DNA of 64,000 nt from Ignavibacteriales bacterium (lineage in GTDB: Bacteria; Bacteroidota; Ignavibacteria; Ignavibacteriales; Ignavibacteriaceae): contig JADJHL010000011.1 in assembly GCA_016707585.1 (NCBI GenBank), forward strand, positions 558,001 through 622,000, in the 5' to 3' direction. Every line of letters starts with the position of its first letter. The first letter of the stretch is position 1. The translations under genes and the position numbers were made by a program. The notes below the pieces were generated by a model. It had not been told where the DNA came from. It searched no databases and saw nothing but the letters and a program-made list of their open reading frames with translations. Positions 33,455 through 42,243 of the stretch are shown here, one piece after another.

Positions 33455-35300
33455 CGAAATTTTACAGCAAGAAATTACTGTGGATTATGATGACATAATA
33501 CCCATTAATGCTACATGCGAATGTAAACCTATACTTGTTGTGAACAGAAACAATACAATTGTTTATTCTAATCAATCAGCGCAAATTGCATTTGGACTAA
33601 ACAATATTTCAACCATCTCTTCGCTTCAAACAGATGTTAATTTTTCGACTTTGCTTACTGATTTTTCTGAAAGTAGTTATTCAAACATCAGTATTAGTAT
33701 TCATATCAAAAATTTATCAGAGTCATCTTTTGGTGAGTATGATGCCGAGATTGAAAAGATTGAACTGGATAACACACAATATCTTTTTATTGTTTTTCAT
33801 CACACAGCAAAAGAAATGATTCTTGAAAACAGGATTAATTCTATTCACGCTGCTATAGAGTTTGCAAACTTGCCTGTAATGACAATTGATGCAAGTGGTA
33901 AAATAGCATTCCTTTCTAAATCGATGGAAAATATTCTTGGGTTTACAATTGATGAATTATATGAAAAGTTCTTTTGTGTTCCTTTAGAAAACTTTTTATC
34001 AAAAGCTGATTTATTAACTGCTGAACGCGCATTTTTCTTAAAACAAAGCTGGGTAAAAATTATTTCGTTAAAAGATAAAGGCAAAACACTTTTTAAGGAA
34101 TTACAGCTTACTCCATTTTCAAACACAGGCGCAGTTGAAAATGCGTTTATGTTAATTGCACACGATATAACTGATTATCTTCAAAAAAATATTATTGTTA
34201 AGGAATCAGAGAACAAGTTAAAATCAATAATAAATAATATTCGTGATCCATTATTTATCCTTAGAAGAAGTAAGGATAAACTATTATTTGAGGCGGGTAA
34301 TAATAGTTTTTTTAGAGTTTTTGATCTTGATAAGGCTAAGCTGATTAACAACGATACAAAGCTTGTTTTTACAAGTGAGCTTTTAAAACTTGTTCTAAAA
34401 AACTGCGAGCTTCTGTTAAATAATTCTATGCCGTTTGTGGAGTTTAAGTCAAAGTATAATCTTGTTTATTACAAATGTAAGATTTCTTTAATGGATATCA
34501 GCTCAGAAGAAGAATCTTATGTAATGATAAACTTTAATAACATAACGGACCAGGAAAATTATCAAGTAAAGATGACAGCAGCTTATGATAAAGAAGTTCA
34601 GTTAAATAAACTTAAAACTTCATTTATCGAAAATATGTCGCATGAAATTAGAACTCCATTTAATGCGATATCTGGCTATGCAGAAATTTTAGAAGAAAGC
34701 ATAAAAACAAATGACTACAAAACAATTTCTGAACTTGTAATATTAGTTAAGGATGTTTTATCAAGAGTTTCACATTTGTTTGATCACATAATTGATATGT
34801 CTGAAATTGAATCTGATGAATTAACATTTAATTATGTTTATCTAAACTGTAACCAGGTTGTCAAATCTGTTTATAAAAAACTTTTAACACGCGCAGAGCA
34901 AAAAGGAATCCAAATATCTATCGAACTTTCGGAAGAGGAAACCTTAATTAAAACTGATTGGATGAAACTGGAAAAAATTGTTTTTGCTATTGTAGAAAAT
35001 GCAATCAAGTATACTATTAAAGGAAAAGTTGTAATAAGAACTTTTATCTTTAATCAATACGCATACATTTCAATCACTGATACTGGCGATGGAATGAACG
35101 AAGAAGATATAAAATATTTACTTGAACCTTTTTCGCAAGAAGAGCAAGGTTATACAAGAAAATATCAAGGTGCTGGTTTGGGGTTAGCAATTGCTAGCAA
35201 ACTTACAAAAATGATGGGCGGATTATTTGAAATTGTAAGTCGTAAAAAAACAGGAACAAAAGTAACTTTAATTTTCCCAGTCGTTAAAATCCAAAACTGA
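33441..35300 (+). CDS. PAS-domain sensor histidine kinase
   Basis: 619-residue cytoplasmic kinase without membrane helices. PAS-type sensor regions lie at about residues 25-120, 135-250 and 260-370 (the clearest is VMTIDASGKIAFLSKSMENI followed by LGFTIDEL). HisKA contains FIENMSHEIRTPFNAISGYA with the phospho-His. HATPase has ENAIKYT, TDTGDGMN and GAGLGLAI. No receiver is attached, so it must signal to a separate response regulator; several stand nearby. It overlaps the preceding orphan gene. Confidence 0.92.
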   Translation: MLSFNEILQQEITVDYDDIIPINATCECKPILVVNRNNTIVYSNQSAQIAFGLNNISTISSLQTDVNFSTLLTDFSESSYSNISISIHIKNLSESSFGEYDAEIEKIELDNTQYLFIVFHHTAKEMILENRINSIHAAIEFANLPVMTIDASGKIAFLSKSMENILGFTIDELYEKFFCVPLENFLSKADLLTAERAFFLKQSWVKIISLKDKGKTLFKELQLTPFSNTGAVENAFMLIAHDITDYLQKNIIVKESENKLKSIINNIRDPLFILRRSKDKLLFEAGNNSFFRVFDLDKAKLINNDTKLVFTSELLKLVLKNCELLLNNSMPFVEFKSKYNLVYYKCKISLMDISSEEESYVMINFNNITDQENYQVKMTAAYDKEVQLNKLKTSFIENMSHEIRTPFNAISGYAEILEESIKTNDYKTISELVILVKDVLSRVSHLFDHIIDMSEIESDELTFNYVYLNCNQVVKSVYKKLLTRAEQKGIQISIELSEEETLIKTDWMKLEKIVFAIVENAIKYTIKGKVVIRTFIFNQYAYISITDTGDGMNEEDIKYLLEPFSQEEQGYTRKYQGAGLGLAIASKLTKMMGGLFEIVSRKKTGTKVTLIFPVVKIQN

Positions 35301-35616
35301 GTTGACTTTAATAGGTTGAAAACAACAATAAATTGGTGCACAATATTGGCCACTCGTATTTATTTAAGCAATTGCAATATCAATTTTGGATAAACATTTG
35401 TTTTAATCTTCAAATAATGGTTTTTTAGCGTCAATTTTTACAGTATTTACAAAATCATTTTGAGAATTTATTTAATCCTTTGGTGGCATCTTAGTTGTTT
35501 ATTGTTAACCGGTTATTCTGGAATTGTACGGTGCATTAAATAACCATTGCACTTTTTTTGAGGTCATTTGGAAACTGGAAGCATGCTTATATTGAAAAAT
35601 TTGACTTAATAAACAG
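35301..35616. other. 316-base gene-free stretch with weak regulatory signals
   Basis: No coding potential seen. It contains a perfect palindrome TAACCGGTTA (35506-35515) and a weak sigma-54-like TGGCATCTTAGTTGTT (35484-35499, GG-N10-GT instead of GC). There is also a short GTGCA...TGCAC stem (35531-35552) followed by seven T that could be a poor terminator. None of these is secure. Confidence 0.4.
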
Positions 35617-37119
35617 ATGCAATCAACTGAAAATTTAATAAAAGAAGAAAACATTTCTTCCAGCTTTCACGCAAGTCCTCATTTTGCTTTTTATAGGATT
35701 TCGCAAACTGGGATGCCTGTTTATACAAACCAAACATTTTTAAGAATGTTAGGTTTTAATTCTTTTGATGAATTGATTAGAGTTTATGAATATGAAGAAT
35801 CATTCCGCGAAAACTTTTCTGCAGATAAATATCAACAGCATTTCTTAAAAATTAATAATACCGAAGGTGTGGAATCACGCTGGAAAAATAAACACGGCAG
35901 AGCAGTTTATGTAGTTGAGTACGTTCAAAAATGTTATGATATTGTTGACGGATCTGTTTACTATGATTGTATTGCTGAAGATGTAACTGAAAAGAAAATT
36001 GTTGATGAGCTTATAAGCGATGTAATTGGCAGAGATTATGCAATTATAAAAGCTTTACCGGATGTTTTATTTATTCTTTCTGATGATGGTAAGTTTACTG
36101 ATGTAAAAACAGGAAACAATTCTGAATTTCCTATTTCTCCATCTTTTATTATTGGAAAAAATGTTTGGGATATTTTTCCTCACTTAATTGCAGAGCAGCT
36201 TCATCAATCTGTAAAAGAAGCTTATTTAACAGGACAATTAAGAACTTATGATTTTAAAATGCAGCAACATAATACAGAAAAACATTATGAAGCAAGAATA
36301 GTTAAAAGTCATAAAAACGAAGTGTTAATGTTATTGCGCGATGTTACAAATCAAAAACAAAATGAAACTCAAATCTTAAAAATTGCTGAAGATCTAAAAC
36401 AGATTAATGATACAAAAGATAAATTTGTTTCAATTATTGCGCATGATGTTAGAACACCAATTGTAGCGCTTATTGGTTATGCAGAAATTTTATCAAATGA
36501 TATTGAAGAATTACAAAAAGCAGAGATTAAAGAATTTGCATCCAGTATTGTTGATATTTCTAAACAAACAATCGGGTTGCTTACAAATCTTTTGGAGTGG
36601 AGTAGATTGCAAACCGGAAGGATTGAATTCCATCCAACAACAGTTAATGCATTTAACATTGCAGAAAATACACTCGCATTGTTAACATCAAACGCTGAGC
36701 AAAAAAACATTTCAATCGTAAATAAACTTGGTAAAGAAACAACTGTTTTTGCTGATGAAAATATGATGCAATCAATTTTTAATAATCTTGTTACCAACGC
36801 AATAAAGTTTACAAACAAAAACGGACAAATTGTTGTAACATCATCTCGCTTACAAGATATGGTTCGTTTTTCTGTAAAAGATAATGGTGTTGGTATGGAT
36901 GAAGCTCAAAAAGCAATGTTGTTTGAAATGAACAAAAGTTTTACAACTCCAGGCACAACAAATGAAAAAGGATCTGGATTGGGAATGATACTTTGTAAAG
37001 ATTTTATCGAAAAACATGGCGGAGAAATTTGGGTGGAAAGTAACTCTGGTTTTGGTTCAGAGTTTTTCTTTACGATTCCTGCCGCAGTAAAAGAAAATAA
37101 CAATAGCACAAGCAAATAA
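35617..37119 (+). CDS. PAS-domain sensor histidine kinase
   Basis: 500-residue soluble kinase. Two PAS-like regions (about 20-130, with PVYTNQTFLRMLGFNSFDEL, and 140-245) precede HisKA (KFVSIIAHDVRTPIVALIGY; phospho-His in AHD) and HATPase (NNLVTNAIKFTNKNG, VKDNGVGMD, GSGLGMILCKDFI). It stands alone between two gene-free regions. No receiver domain. The PAS ligand cannot be guessed from sequence. Confidence 0.92.
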   Translation: MQSTENLIKEENISSSFHASPHFAFYRISQTGMPVYTNQTFLRMLGFNSFDELIRVYEYEESFRENFSADKYQQHFLKINNTEGVESRWKNKHGRAVYVVEYVQKCYDIVDGSVYYDCIAEDVTEKKIVDELISDVIGRDYAIIKALPDVLFILSDDGKFTDVKTGNNSEFPISPSFIIGKNVWDIFPHLIAEQLHQSVKEAYLTGQLRTYDFKMQQHNTEKHYEARIVKSHKNEVLMLLRDVTNQKQNETQILKIAEDLKQINDTKDKFVSIIAHDVRTPIVALIGYAEILSNDIEELQKAEIKEFASSIVDISKQTIGLLTNLLEWSRLQTGRIEFHPTTVNAFNIAENTLALLTSNAEQKNISIVNKLGKETTVFADENMMQSIFNNLVTNAIKFTNKNGQIVVTSSRLQDMVRFSVKDNGVGMDEAQKAMLFEMNKSFTTPGTTNEKGSGLGMILCKDFIEKHGGEIWVESNSGFGSEFFFTIPAAVKENNNSTSK

Positions 37120-37316
37120 TGCGTTATTTGTTAATGTGGAAAATTTTTCCTGAATAAACGATTCATTACAGCGAAATTTAGATTTTCTGTAAAGACAAAC
37201 TGCAGTTAACCTTTACTTCAGATAAAAAATCCCTTCAAAATTGAGTAATAATAAACCTTTTATTTGCTTTGACTATTCATAGACTTTGAATTTTGTAATC
37301 TACATTTTATTTAATC

Positions 37317-37333
37317 TTGGCACAAAAGTAGCA
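37317..37333 (+). promoter_or_regulatory. Sigma-54-type promoter of a sensor kinase gene
   Basis: TTGGCACAAAAGTAGCA: GG (37319-37320) and GC (37331-37332) are exactly ten bases apart, with a full TTGGCAC -24 box. It lies 53 bases before the kinase ATG at 37386, so a start near 37344 would give an ordinary leader of about 40 bases. Confidence 0.7.
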
Positions 37334-37385
37334 ATTAACACATAGTTAATAGTATCTGTGTTCTAAAATTTTAATATCAGGGTCT

Positions 37386-38483
37386 ATGGATTCCTCAAAT
37401 ATTTCAATAAATGTAAGTGATAAATCGAAAGCTTCAACAATTTCTGTTAATGCAAAGTTGGTTAAAGAAGCCTTAAAAGAAGGTGAACTAAGTTATCGCA
37501 ATCTTTTTAATACGATTGAAGATTCAATTTACATTCAGGATGAAAACAATGAATTTGTTGATGTAAACACCGGTGCAACATTAATGCACGGTTATACTCG
37601 CGAAGAACTTTTAGGTAAAAATCTTCAGTTTCTTTCAGCTGAAGGTAAAAACAATTTCGTAGATATTAAGGAAAAAATTCTTTTGGCTTTTGGCGGCAAA
37701 CCGCAAAGTTTCGAGTTTTGCAGCAGCAAAAAAAATAGAGAAAATTTTATTCAGGATATAAAACTTTACAAAGGAATTTACTTTGGTAAAGATGTACTTA
37801 TAGTTTATGCGCGCGATATCACAAAGCGTAAACAAGCCGAAGAAAAAATTCAAACGGCACTTTCAGAAAAAAACGTACTTCTCAGAGAAGTTCATCATCG
37901 AGTTAAAAATAATTTGCAAGCAATGATTTACTTAATTGAAATGCAAATTGAAAAACTTGATGATATAAAAGTTCAAACATTTTTAAGAGAACTGCAGGAA
38001 CAAGCAAGAACGATGTCGCTTGTTTATGAACAGCTTTATCAATCAGATTATCTTGCAGAAGTTGATATGGATGGTTACTTAAACAACTTAACAACAAATG
38101 TTATACAAACATTTGGTGCTGGTAAAGAAATAAGTGTAAAAGTTGATGCAGAAAATGTTTTACTTGATGTTGAAACTGCAATGCCAATCGGGCTTATAAT
38201 TAATGAATTGTTAACTAATTCACTTAAGTACGCTTTTAATGCAAGCCTGCAAAATCCGCCATCAATCTACATTTCACTTTTAAAAGAAAACAACATAATT
38301 GAAATTATTGTTGCAGATAATGGTGCGGGCTTACCTTTAGATTTTGATTGGGAGAATGCTGAAACACTTGGATTAAAACTTGTAAACTTTTGGGTTAAGT
38401 ATCAATTGGCCGGAAAAATTCAGTTAATAAATAAGAATGGTGCAAAGTTTTTAATCAGTTTTAGGTATGAAGAAAAACAATAA
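37386..38483 (+). CDS. PAS sensor kinase of the HisKA_2 type
   Basis: 365 residues. One PAS domain (about 38-150: YIQDENNEFVDVNTGATLMH, GYTREELLGKNLQFLS) is followed by a HisKA_2 region with LREVHHRVKNNLQAMIYLIE and an ATPase region with IINELLTNSLKYAF and VADNGAGLP. This kinase subtype often pairs with receivers lacking DNA-binding domains. It overlaps the next gene by 17 bases. That gene begins with a receiver domain, which is a likely partner. Confidence 0.92.
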   Translation: MDSSNISINVSDKSKASTISVNAKLVKEALKEGELSYRNLFNTIEDSIYIQDENNEFVDVNTGATLMHGYTREELLGKNLQFLSAEGKNNFVDIKEKILLAFGGKPQSFEFCSSKKNRENFIQDIKLYKGIYFGKDVLIVYARDITKRKQAEEKIQTALSEKNVLLREVHHRVKNNLQAMIYLIEMQIEKLDDIKVQTFLRELQEQARTMSLVYEQLYQSDYLAEVDMDGYLNNLTTNVIQTFGAGKEISVKVDAENVLLDVETAMPIGLIINELLTNSLKYAFNASLQNPPSIYISLLKENNIIEIIVADNGAGLPLDFDWENAETLGLKLVNFWVKYQLAGKIQLINKNGAKFLISFRYEEKQ

Positions 38484-41400
38484 CCAAAATAGAATTTTAA
38501 TTGTAGAAGATGATGCGATTGTAGCTTCACAATTGCAGCGTACTATTATTAAAATGGGTTATCTTTCTGTTGGGCCTGTTCCAACCGGTGCTGAAGCGAT
38601 TGAACTTGCTTTAAAAGAATATCCTGATGCTATTTTAATGGATATAAAACTTAAAGGTGAACTTACCGGAATTGATGCTGCTGAAAAAATTCATGAAGAA
38701 TCTGAAATACCGGTAATTTATTTAACTGCTTATGCAGATCATGAAACGATTGAGAGAAGCAAGGACAGCCATACTTATGGATTTTTAACAAAACCTGTTA
38801 GAGATAACGAATTAGGTGCGATGATTGAAACTGCAATCTACAAATCTACCACAGATAAATCTTTAGCATATTTAAATCAACTTTTACGTGCTGTTAGGAA
38901 TATTGATAAACTTGTTACTCGTGAAAGTGTACCAGAAAAATTATTGTCCGAAGCGTGTGAAATTCTTGTAAACTCTAAAGATTACATTGTAACCTGGATA
39001 AGCAATGAAAACGATCCTTCATCAAACCCAATGGTTTTTTCTGAAAAGTTTAGCAAATCATTTAAAGGCGGAATTCAAAATCATTTTATAAAACAAAAGA
39101 TTCAAAATATTTTATCTGTAGAAATTCCGCGCAACAAACCTCTTGTTTTACGTGAAGAAGAATGTTCTGATTTCTTTGGCAAAATTTTTCAAGAACATGA
39201 ATTAAATAATCTTTCGTGCTTAATTGCACCAATGGTTTATCGAGAAAAATTTTATGGTTATCTAACAATATTTTCAAATAGCCGTTTTACTTTTGATGCC
39301 GAAGAAACAGAGCTGCTGCAAACCTTGGCCGATGATTTAGCATTTGCTTTAAAAAGTATTGAAGCAGAAAAAGAAAGAATTTTAGCTGAGCAAGCGTTAG
39401 CTGAAAGGGAGTCTTACTTTAGAACTTTACTTCATAGCATGCATGAAGACATTATTGTTATTGATAAAGATTATACGATTACAGATGCAAACAATTCAGT
39501 ACTTAAAACCACTGGCTTTTTAACAAAAGATATTATTGGTAAAAAGTGTCATCAAGTTTCGCACAACTCAAATGTTCCCTGTTGTGATAATGGCGAAACT
39601 TGTGAGTTACAAAATGTATTTGAAAAAGGAATTGCAAAACTTGTTCGTCATATTCATCAGCAGAGCGATGGTACTCCTGTTTATGTGGATGTCCTATTTT
39701 CACCGTTAAAAGATGAAACAGGAAAAGTTACAAAGGTAATTGAATCAATACATAACGTAACTGATTTGCTTTCTACACAACAAGCTCTTACAGAAAGTGA
39801 AGAGCGAATTAAACAGATTGCTGATAATATTGATATTGTTTTGTTTACATTAATTAGTAATAAGTTTGGTGAAAAGTTAACATATCTAAGCCCGGCTTTT
39901 GATAGAGTCTGGGGAATAAATCATAACGCTGTATTGGATAATATGTCTTTATGGATAGATTCGATTTATCCTAAAGACAAGAAAAATTTATTTGAAGCAA
40001 TAAGAGCAGCTAAATCTCAACCTAATTTTGTTGGTAGAATTGAATACAGAATTGTTAGACCTGATGGCAACACAAGATGGATAAGCTCTAGCATTAAAAG
40101 TGTAAATGCCGTGTTTAGCAGACAACCTAACATAATTGGCATTGCTGAAGATATAACAGAAAGAATTTTAACTGAAAATAAACTTAAACGTTCTGAACAG
40201 GCATATAAAAGTCTTTTTGATAATGCGCAAAACCCAATTTTAATTATTGAACCTGAACGAGGTGTAATATTAAATATAAACTTAAAAGCTTGCGAAGCTT
40301 ATGGTTATGATAAATCTGATTTAATTGGTAAAACCTTTTACGAATTATGCACAGATGAAAAATTAATTTTTGAAAAAATTAATAATGCAGCAGGTAATAG
40401 TGAAGTTCCAACATTTGAAATTGAAGCAATCAAAAAAGATAAATCAATTGTTTACTTTGAAGTTAATTTATCTCAAACAGACTATTTAGGACATAAAGCT
40501 GTTATCTCTATTAATAATGATATAACTTTTAGAAAACATGCAGAAAAAGAATTAAGATTTTTATCAGAGATTGTTAAACAAAGTCCTGTTTCAGTTTTAC
40601 TTTCCGATATTAATAATAAAGTTGAGTATGTAAATCCAAGATACACGGAATTAACTGGCACGCACTTTAAAGATATTGTTGGAAAAGAAGTTACACCATT
40701 AACGCCAGCAGATAACCAGAATATAAATGAAATCTGGAGTGTTGTAAAAAGTGGTGATGTTTGGAACGGTGAAATGATGAAATCAAAAAATAACAGAGAT
40801 CCGTACTGGACAGCACTTTCAATTTCACCAATAAAAGATAATGATGGAAAGATTGGTCATTATCTTTCCATCGAACAGGATATCACTCAACAAAAAGAAC
40901 TTGAGATTGAACTTAAGTTAGCACTTACAAAAGCAAACGAAATAAATGTTTTTAAAACTCATCTTTTAGGAAATCTAAATCACGAAATTAGAACTCCAAT
41001 GAATTCTATAATTGGGTTTGCTCAAATAATGGTTGAAGAAGCTGATGATGATGATATTGTTGAGATGTCCAATAAGATTGTAAAATCAAGCCATAGATTA
41101 TTAAACACTTTAAATTCTATTATAGAATTATCCGATCTTGAATCGCAAAGAATTAAAGTACACGAAACAGATATTAATATTCCACATTTTGTAAGATATC
41201 TTGATTACAGCTACAGAAGCATTGCAAGTGAAAAAAATCTTAAACTTGAAATTGAGTTAGAAAAAGAAGATTTGATTATAAAATCTGATGAAAAACTTTT
41301 GGAACAGGTTTTAAGAAATCTAATTGATAATGCAATTAAATATACTGAGCAAGGTAATATAATAATTGGCGCTTCAGAAGTTACAGATAATAATTTAAAT

Positions 41401-42072
41401 CATTATTGCGCATTAAGTGTAAAAGATAGTGGAATCGGAATACCAGAAAAAAATCGTAATATAATTTTTGATGCATTTAGACAATTGAGCGAAGGTGTTA
41501 CAAGAAGATATGAAGGTACCGGACTTGGATTAACTATCGCACAAAAAATGATTTTGCTACTTGGCGGTAAGCTTGAAGTTAAGAGTGATATAGGTGAAGG
41601 TTCAACTTTTACGGTTTTAATTCCAATGCCAGTAACGCAAATTGTTCAAGAAGTTATAAGCGAACCTGAAGTTGTTACTGAATCTAAAGAAGCAATTTTA
41701 TCAAATAACAAACCAAACATTTTAATAGTAGAAGATTATTTGATGAATGTTGATATAATGAAATATTTTCTTAACGATATTGCAAGAATGAACAATACAA
41801 CTAATTATGAAGAGACAATGGTTGCCGTGAGTAATGATAAGTATGACTTAATACTTATGGATATTAACCTTAAAGATAGTATTGGCGGTATTGAATTGAT
41901 GAAAGAATTAAGAAAGTTAGACAGTTATAAACAAATTCCAATAATTGCTATAACAGGTTATACATCCTCTATTGATCAAGATACATTTATGAGAGAAGGT
42001 TTTACTGGTTTTCTTGCAAAACCTTTTAATCAAAAACAGCTTAGAGACATAATAATTAGACATTTAAGTTAA
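38467..42072 (+). CDS. Large hybrid histidine kinase: REC-GAF-4xPAS-HisKA-HATPase-REC
   Basis: 1201 residues, no membrane helix. Domain order: receiver (RILIVEDDAIVASQL, AILMDIKLKGELTGID, about 1-125); GAF-like (~135-305); four PAS units (~315-440, 445-575, 580-690, 695-815; the first has the Cys-rich VPCCDNGETCELQ); HisKA (LLGNLNHEIRTPMNSIIGFA); HATPase (DNAIKYT, KDSGIGIP, GTGLGLTIAQ); and a C-terminal receiver (ILIVEDYLMNVDIM, LILMDINLKDSIGG). A receiver at each end allows input from the overlapping upstream kinase and output to an HPt protein such as that at 29322. Confidence 0.93.
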   Translation: MKKNNNQNRILIVEDDAIVASQLQRTIIKMGYLSVGPVPTGAEAIELALKEYPDAILMDIKLKGELTGIDAAEKIHEESEIPVIYLTAYADHETIERSKDSHTYGFLTKPVRDNELGAMIETAIYKSTTDKSLAYLNQLLRAVRNIDKLVTRESVPEKLLSEACEILVNSKDYIVTWISNENDPSSNPMVFSEKFSKSFKGGIQNHFIKQKIQNILSVEIPRNKPLVLREEECSDFFGKIFQEHELNNLSCLIAPMVYREKFYGYLTIFSNSRFTFDAEETELLQTLADDLAFALKSIEAEKERILAEQALAERESYFRTLLHSMHEDIIVIDKDYTITDANNSVLKTTGFLTKDIIGKKCHQVSHNSNVPCCDNGETCELQNVFEKGIAKLVRHIHQQSDGTPVYVDVLFSPLKDETGKVTKVIESIHNVTDLLSTQQALTESEERIKQIADNIDIVLFTLISNKFGEKLTYLSPAFDRVWGINHNAVLDNMSLWIDSIYPKDKKNLFEAIRAAKSQPNFVGRIEYRIVRPDGNTRWISSSIKSVNAVFSRQPNIIGIAEDITERILTENKLKRSEQAYKSLFDNAQNPILIIEPERGVILNINLKACEAYGYDKSDLIGKTFYELCTDEKLIFEKINNAAGNSEVPTFEIEAIKKDKSIVYFEVNLSQTDYLGHKAVISINNDITFRKHAEKELRFLSEIVKQSPVSVLLSDINNKVEYVNPRYTELTGTHFKDIVGKEVTPLTPADNQNINEIWSVVKSGDVWNGEMMKSKNNRDPYWTALSISPIKDNDGKIGHYLSIEQDITQQKELEIELKLALTKANEINVFKTHLLGNLNHEIRTPMNSIIGFAQIMVEEADDDDIVEMSNKIVKSSHRLLNTLNSIIELSDLESQRIKVHETDINIPHFVRYLDYSYRSIASEKNLKLEIELEKEDLIIKSDEKLLEQVLRNLIDNAIKYTEQGNIIIGASEVTDNNLNHYCALSVKDSGIGIPEKNRNIIFDAFRQLSEGVTRRYEGTGLGLTIAQKMILLLGGKLEVKSDIGEGSTFTVLIPMPVTQIVQEVISEPEVVTESKEAILSNNKPNILIVEDYLMNVDIMKYFLNDIARMNNTTNYEETMVAVSNDKYDLILMDINLKDSIGGIELMKELRKLDSYKQIPIIAITGYTSSIDQDTFMREGFTGFLAKPFNQKQLRDIIIRHLS

Positions 42073-42099
42073 TTTTAGCTTTAATCCTTTCCCAAACAA

Positions 42100-42126
42100 T
42101 AAAGTTTCCCTCATTTAATTCGATAA
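42100..42126 (+). promoter_or_regulatory. Sigma-28 (FliA) promoter
   Basis: TAAAGTTT (42100-42107) is a perfect FliA -35 box. An 11-base spacer and TTCGATAA (42119-42126) follow, six of eight matching the -10 box. The start would be near 42133, giving a leader of about 110 bases to the kinase at 42244. Confidence 0.72.
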
Positions 42127-42243
42127 TTAGGTGTGCATCTTTACCGCTTTGCAGCGATTTAATGTACGTTAATAAACCATGTAATATTAATTAGTTATTG
42201 ATCCGATTTTTTCTAGTATAACAAATGGGGTTTTGTAAACGAT

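Noticed and set aside
35531..35558. Terminator GTGCA...TGCAC plus T7
   Set aside because: Five-base stem with a 12-base loop is weak and lies about 230 bases after the kinase gene; kept only as a note on the gap.
42229..42240. TGTAAACGAT before the membrane kinase as a LacI half-site
   Set aside because: No second half; chance similarity in AT-rich sequence.
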